DNA from: Paenibacillus sophorae
GTDB taxonomy: Bacteria > Bacillota > Bacilli > Paenibacillales > Paenibacillaceae
Reading direction: 5' to 3'
Assembly: GCF_018966525.1 (NCBI RefSeq)
Contig: NZ_CP076607.1
Span: forward strand, 2,728,001 to 2,792,000
Length of the DNA stretch: 64,000 nucleotides
Part shown: one piece after another, positions 62,512 through 64,000 of the stretch
Layout: each line of letters starts with the position of its first letter
How positions within the stretch are numbered: position 1 is the first letter of the stretch
The notes under the pieces: generated by a model
Seen by the model: the letters and a program-made list of their open reading frames with translations, nothing else
Databases searched by the model: none
Told to the model about the DNA's origin: nothing
Position numbers and translations under genes: made by a program

Positions 62512-64000
62512 ATGATAGCCAAACGCAGCATTCTTAATGTTTCCATCGGTTTACTCAGCCAATTGGTTACAATCGCGCTCAGTTTTTTTATTCCCAGGCT
62601 GATTATGCTGAATTACGGTTCGGAAGCCAATGGACTCGTCGCCTCCATTACACAGATCATCGCCTATCTGTCTCTGCTGGAAGCCGGAGTAGGCGCTGCC
62701 TCGATCCAAGCCCTGTACCGTCCGATCGGCCAAAACGACCGTTCCAAGATCAATGACATTTTGGCTGCAACCTCCATTTATTACAAGAAGACAGGTCTTT
62801 ATTATTTTGCCGCCGTTGTATTGATTGCATTTGTTTATCCATTTGTGATTGAATCCGGGTTTGACGCGCTTACGGTAATGGCTGTGGTGGCGCTCAGTGG
62901 ACTGGGCGGTGCGGTCAACTATTATTTTCAAGGAAAGTTCAGAGTGCTGCTGATTGCCGAAGGGAAGAGTTATATCGAATCCTCGGTTGGCATGATTGCC
63001 AATATCGTCAACAGTCTGGTGCGTATCCTGCTGCTGCTGCAAGGCTTTGATATCATCGCGGTGCAAGCGGTTTATTTTATCGTCATACTGCTGCAAATTA
63101 TCGTATACCGGGTCTATGTGCGCAAGCATTACAGTTGGATCGATCTGAACCGGAAGCCCGATTATGCGTCGATCAGCCAGAAGAACTCGGCACTCATTCA
63201 TGAGCTGTCCTACCTGATTTTCAAAAATACGGACATTCTGGTGCTGACGGTCTTCACCAATTTAAAAGTCGTCAGTATCTACGTCATGTACAATATGGTA
63301 TTCAACATCGTGGACAATCTGGTGCTTATGGTCAGCGGCAGCCTCAAATTCGCGCTCGGCCAAAACTATTTCGACAACCGGGAGAAGTTCATGAAGCTGT
63401 ACAATATGTACGAAACGTATTATATGGGTTTTATTTTCGCAGTCATCAATATGGTATATATTCTGATACTGCCTTTTATGGGGCTATACACGGCCGGGGT
63501 TAAGGATACGAATTATATCGACTACCTGCTTCCTGTGCTGTTCGTCGCGGCTAAACTGCTGATCAATGCCCGGGCGCCGGTGGATAATGTAATCGAAATT
63601 GCCGGTCATTTCCGCAGCACCCAGGGAAGATCGATTCTGGAGTCGGTGATCAATCTCGTCTGTTCCATCGGCTTTGTCTTGATGTTCGGCATCTACGGTG
63701 TATTGATGGGCACGATTGTGGCGCTTCTCTACCGGTCGCTGGATATGATTATATATGCGAACCGGAGGCTTCTGGAGCGCAGTCCCTGGATCACGCTGCG
63801 AAAGTGGGGGGCGAATATTGCGCTGTTCTTCTTTATTGGTCTGATTATCGAGAGAGTCAATCTTCCTATACACTCTTTCTTTTCCCTGATAATATGGGGA
63901 CTTGTGCTGTCAGCACTGATCTTCCCCCTATACTTTACGGTCAACTCCCTGTTTGTAAGAGACGGGTTTGCGGTTCTGCCCGGACTTGCCAGGAAATTTA
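62512..64000 (+). CDS. Wzx-like polysaccharide flippase (3' truncated by window)
   Basis: Membrane protein reading through to the window edge, at least 496 codons. ATG 62512, GGAGG 7 bases upstream. Starts MIAKRSILNVSIGLLSQLVT, then LSFFIPRLIMLNYGSEANGL, NSLVRILLLL, YFIVILLQIIVYRVYVRKHY and many more helices. It matches the Wzx/oligosaccharide flippase pattern (multidrug/oligosaccharidyl-lipid/polysaccharide family). With the three glycosyltransferases upstream it points to export of a lipid-linked repeat unit. Confidence 0.85.
   Translation, partial: MIAKRSILNVSIGLLSQLVTIALSFFIPRLIMLNYGSEANGLVASITQIIAYLSLLEAGVGAASIQALYRPIGQNDRSKINDILAATSIYYKKTGLYYFAAVVLIAFVYPFVIESGFDALTVMAVVALSGLGGAVNYYFQGKFRVLLIAEGKSYIESSVGMIANIVNSLVRILLLLQGFDIIAVQAVYFIVILLQIIVYRVYVRKHYSWIDLNRKPDYASISQKNSALIHELSYLIFKNTDILVLTVFTNLKVVSIYVMYNMVFNIVDNLVLMVSGSLKFALGQNYFDNREKFMKLYNMYETYYMGFIFAVINMVYILILPFMGLYTAGVKDTNYIDYLLPVLFVAAKLLINARAPVDNVIEIAGHFRSTQGRSILESVINLVCSIGFVLMFGIYGVLMGTIVALLYRSLDMIIYANRRLLERSPWITLRKWGANIALFFFIGLIIERVNLPIHSFFSLIIWGLVLSALIFPLYFTVNSLFVRDGFAVLPGLARKF

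Overview
This 64 kb stretch looks like a chromosomal segment of a Paenibacillus-type Bacillota (Firmicutes) genome. It has Gram-positive AGGAGG-type ribosome binding sites, frequent TTG and GTG starts, moderate GC content, many sugar ABC transporters with lipoprotein binding proteins, a LevR-type PRD regulator beside rpoN, and protein families common in Paenibacillus. I see no rRNA, tRNA, CRISPR array or prophage. This assignment is inference from gene content.

Layout. 1-8.3 kb: end of a family-4 glycosyltransferase, an aldo/keto reductase, then a LacI regulator with an alpha-glucoside operon (binding protein, two permeases, GH13 alpha-glucosidase) preceded by three near-identical LacI-type operators. 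8.3-12.3 kb: a frameshifted Rieske oxygenase whose leader on the minus strand holds an unusual purine-riboswitch-like aptamer with a matching terminator/antiterminator, then a subtilase gene split by an IS605/IS1341-type TnpB element that is itself frameshifted. 12.4-24.8 kb: metabolic and housekeeping genes (GT4, SDR, flavin oxidoreductase, DUF2785, AIM24), a binding-protein/chemoreceptor pair with no transporter, a VOC protein, an acetyltransferase and a lipase-like hydrolase, plus two decayed genes.

24.9-31.6 kb: a complete four-gene Wadjet (Jet) SMC-type plasmid-defence operon in the order D-A-B-C, followed by two small genes on their own promoter. 32.8-36.9 kb (minus strand): alpha carbonic anhydrase lipoprotein, flavodiiron protein and sigma-54. 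37-42.7 kb: the sigma-54 activator LevR (one-base deletion) and a mannose-family PTS (IIA, IIB, IIC, IID) with a consensus -24/-12 promoter. 43-47.5 kb: kinase-like protein, TetR repressor and a drug-type ABC exporter sharing one palindromic operator, and a Pfk-2-like kinase. 48-56.2 kb: a UgpA/E/B-like ABC transporter, then a seven-module hybrid histidine kinase overlapping an HD-GYP response regulator. 56.3-58.7 kb: zincin-like protein, nitroreductase and LysR regulator. 58.9-64 kb: a polysaccharide cluster of three glycosyltransferases and a Wzx-like flippase running off the edge.

The strongest candidates for something undescribed are the variant purine aptamer in front of a Rieske oxygenase and the D-A-B-C Wadjet operon with its 86-nt jetA/jetB overlap. 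Three separate genes carry single-base indels, so either several genes are decaying or the assembly has indel errors.
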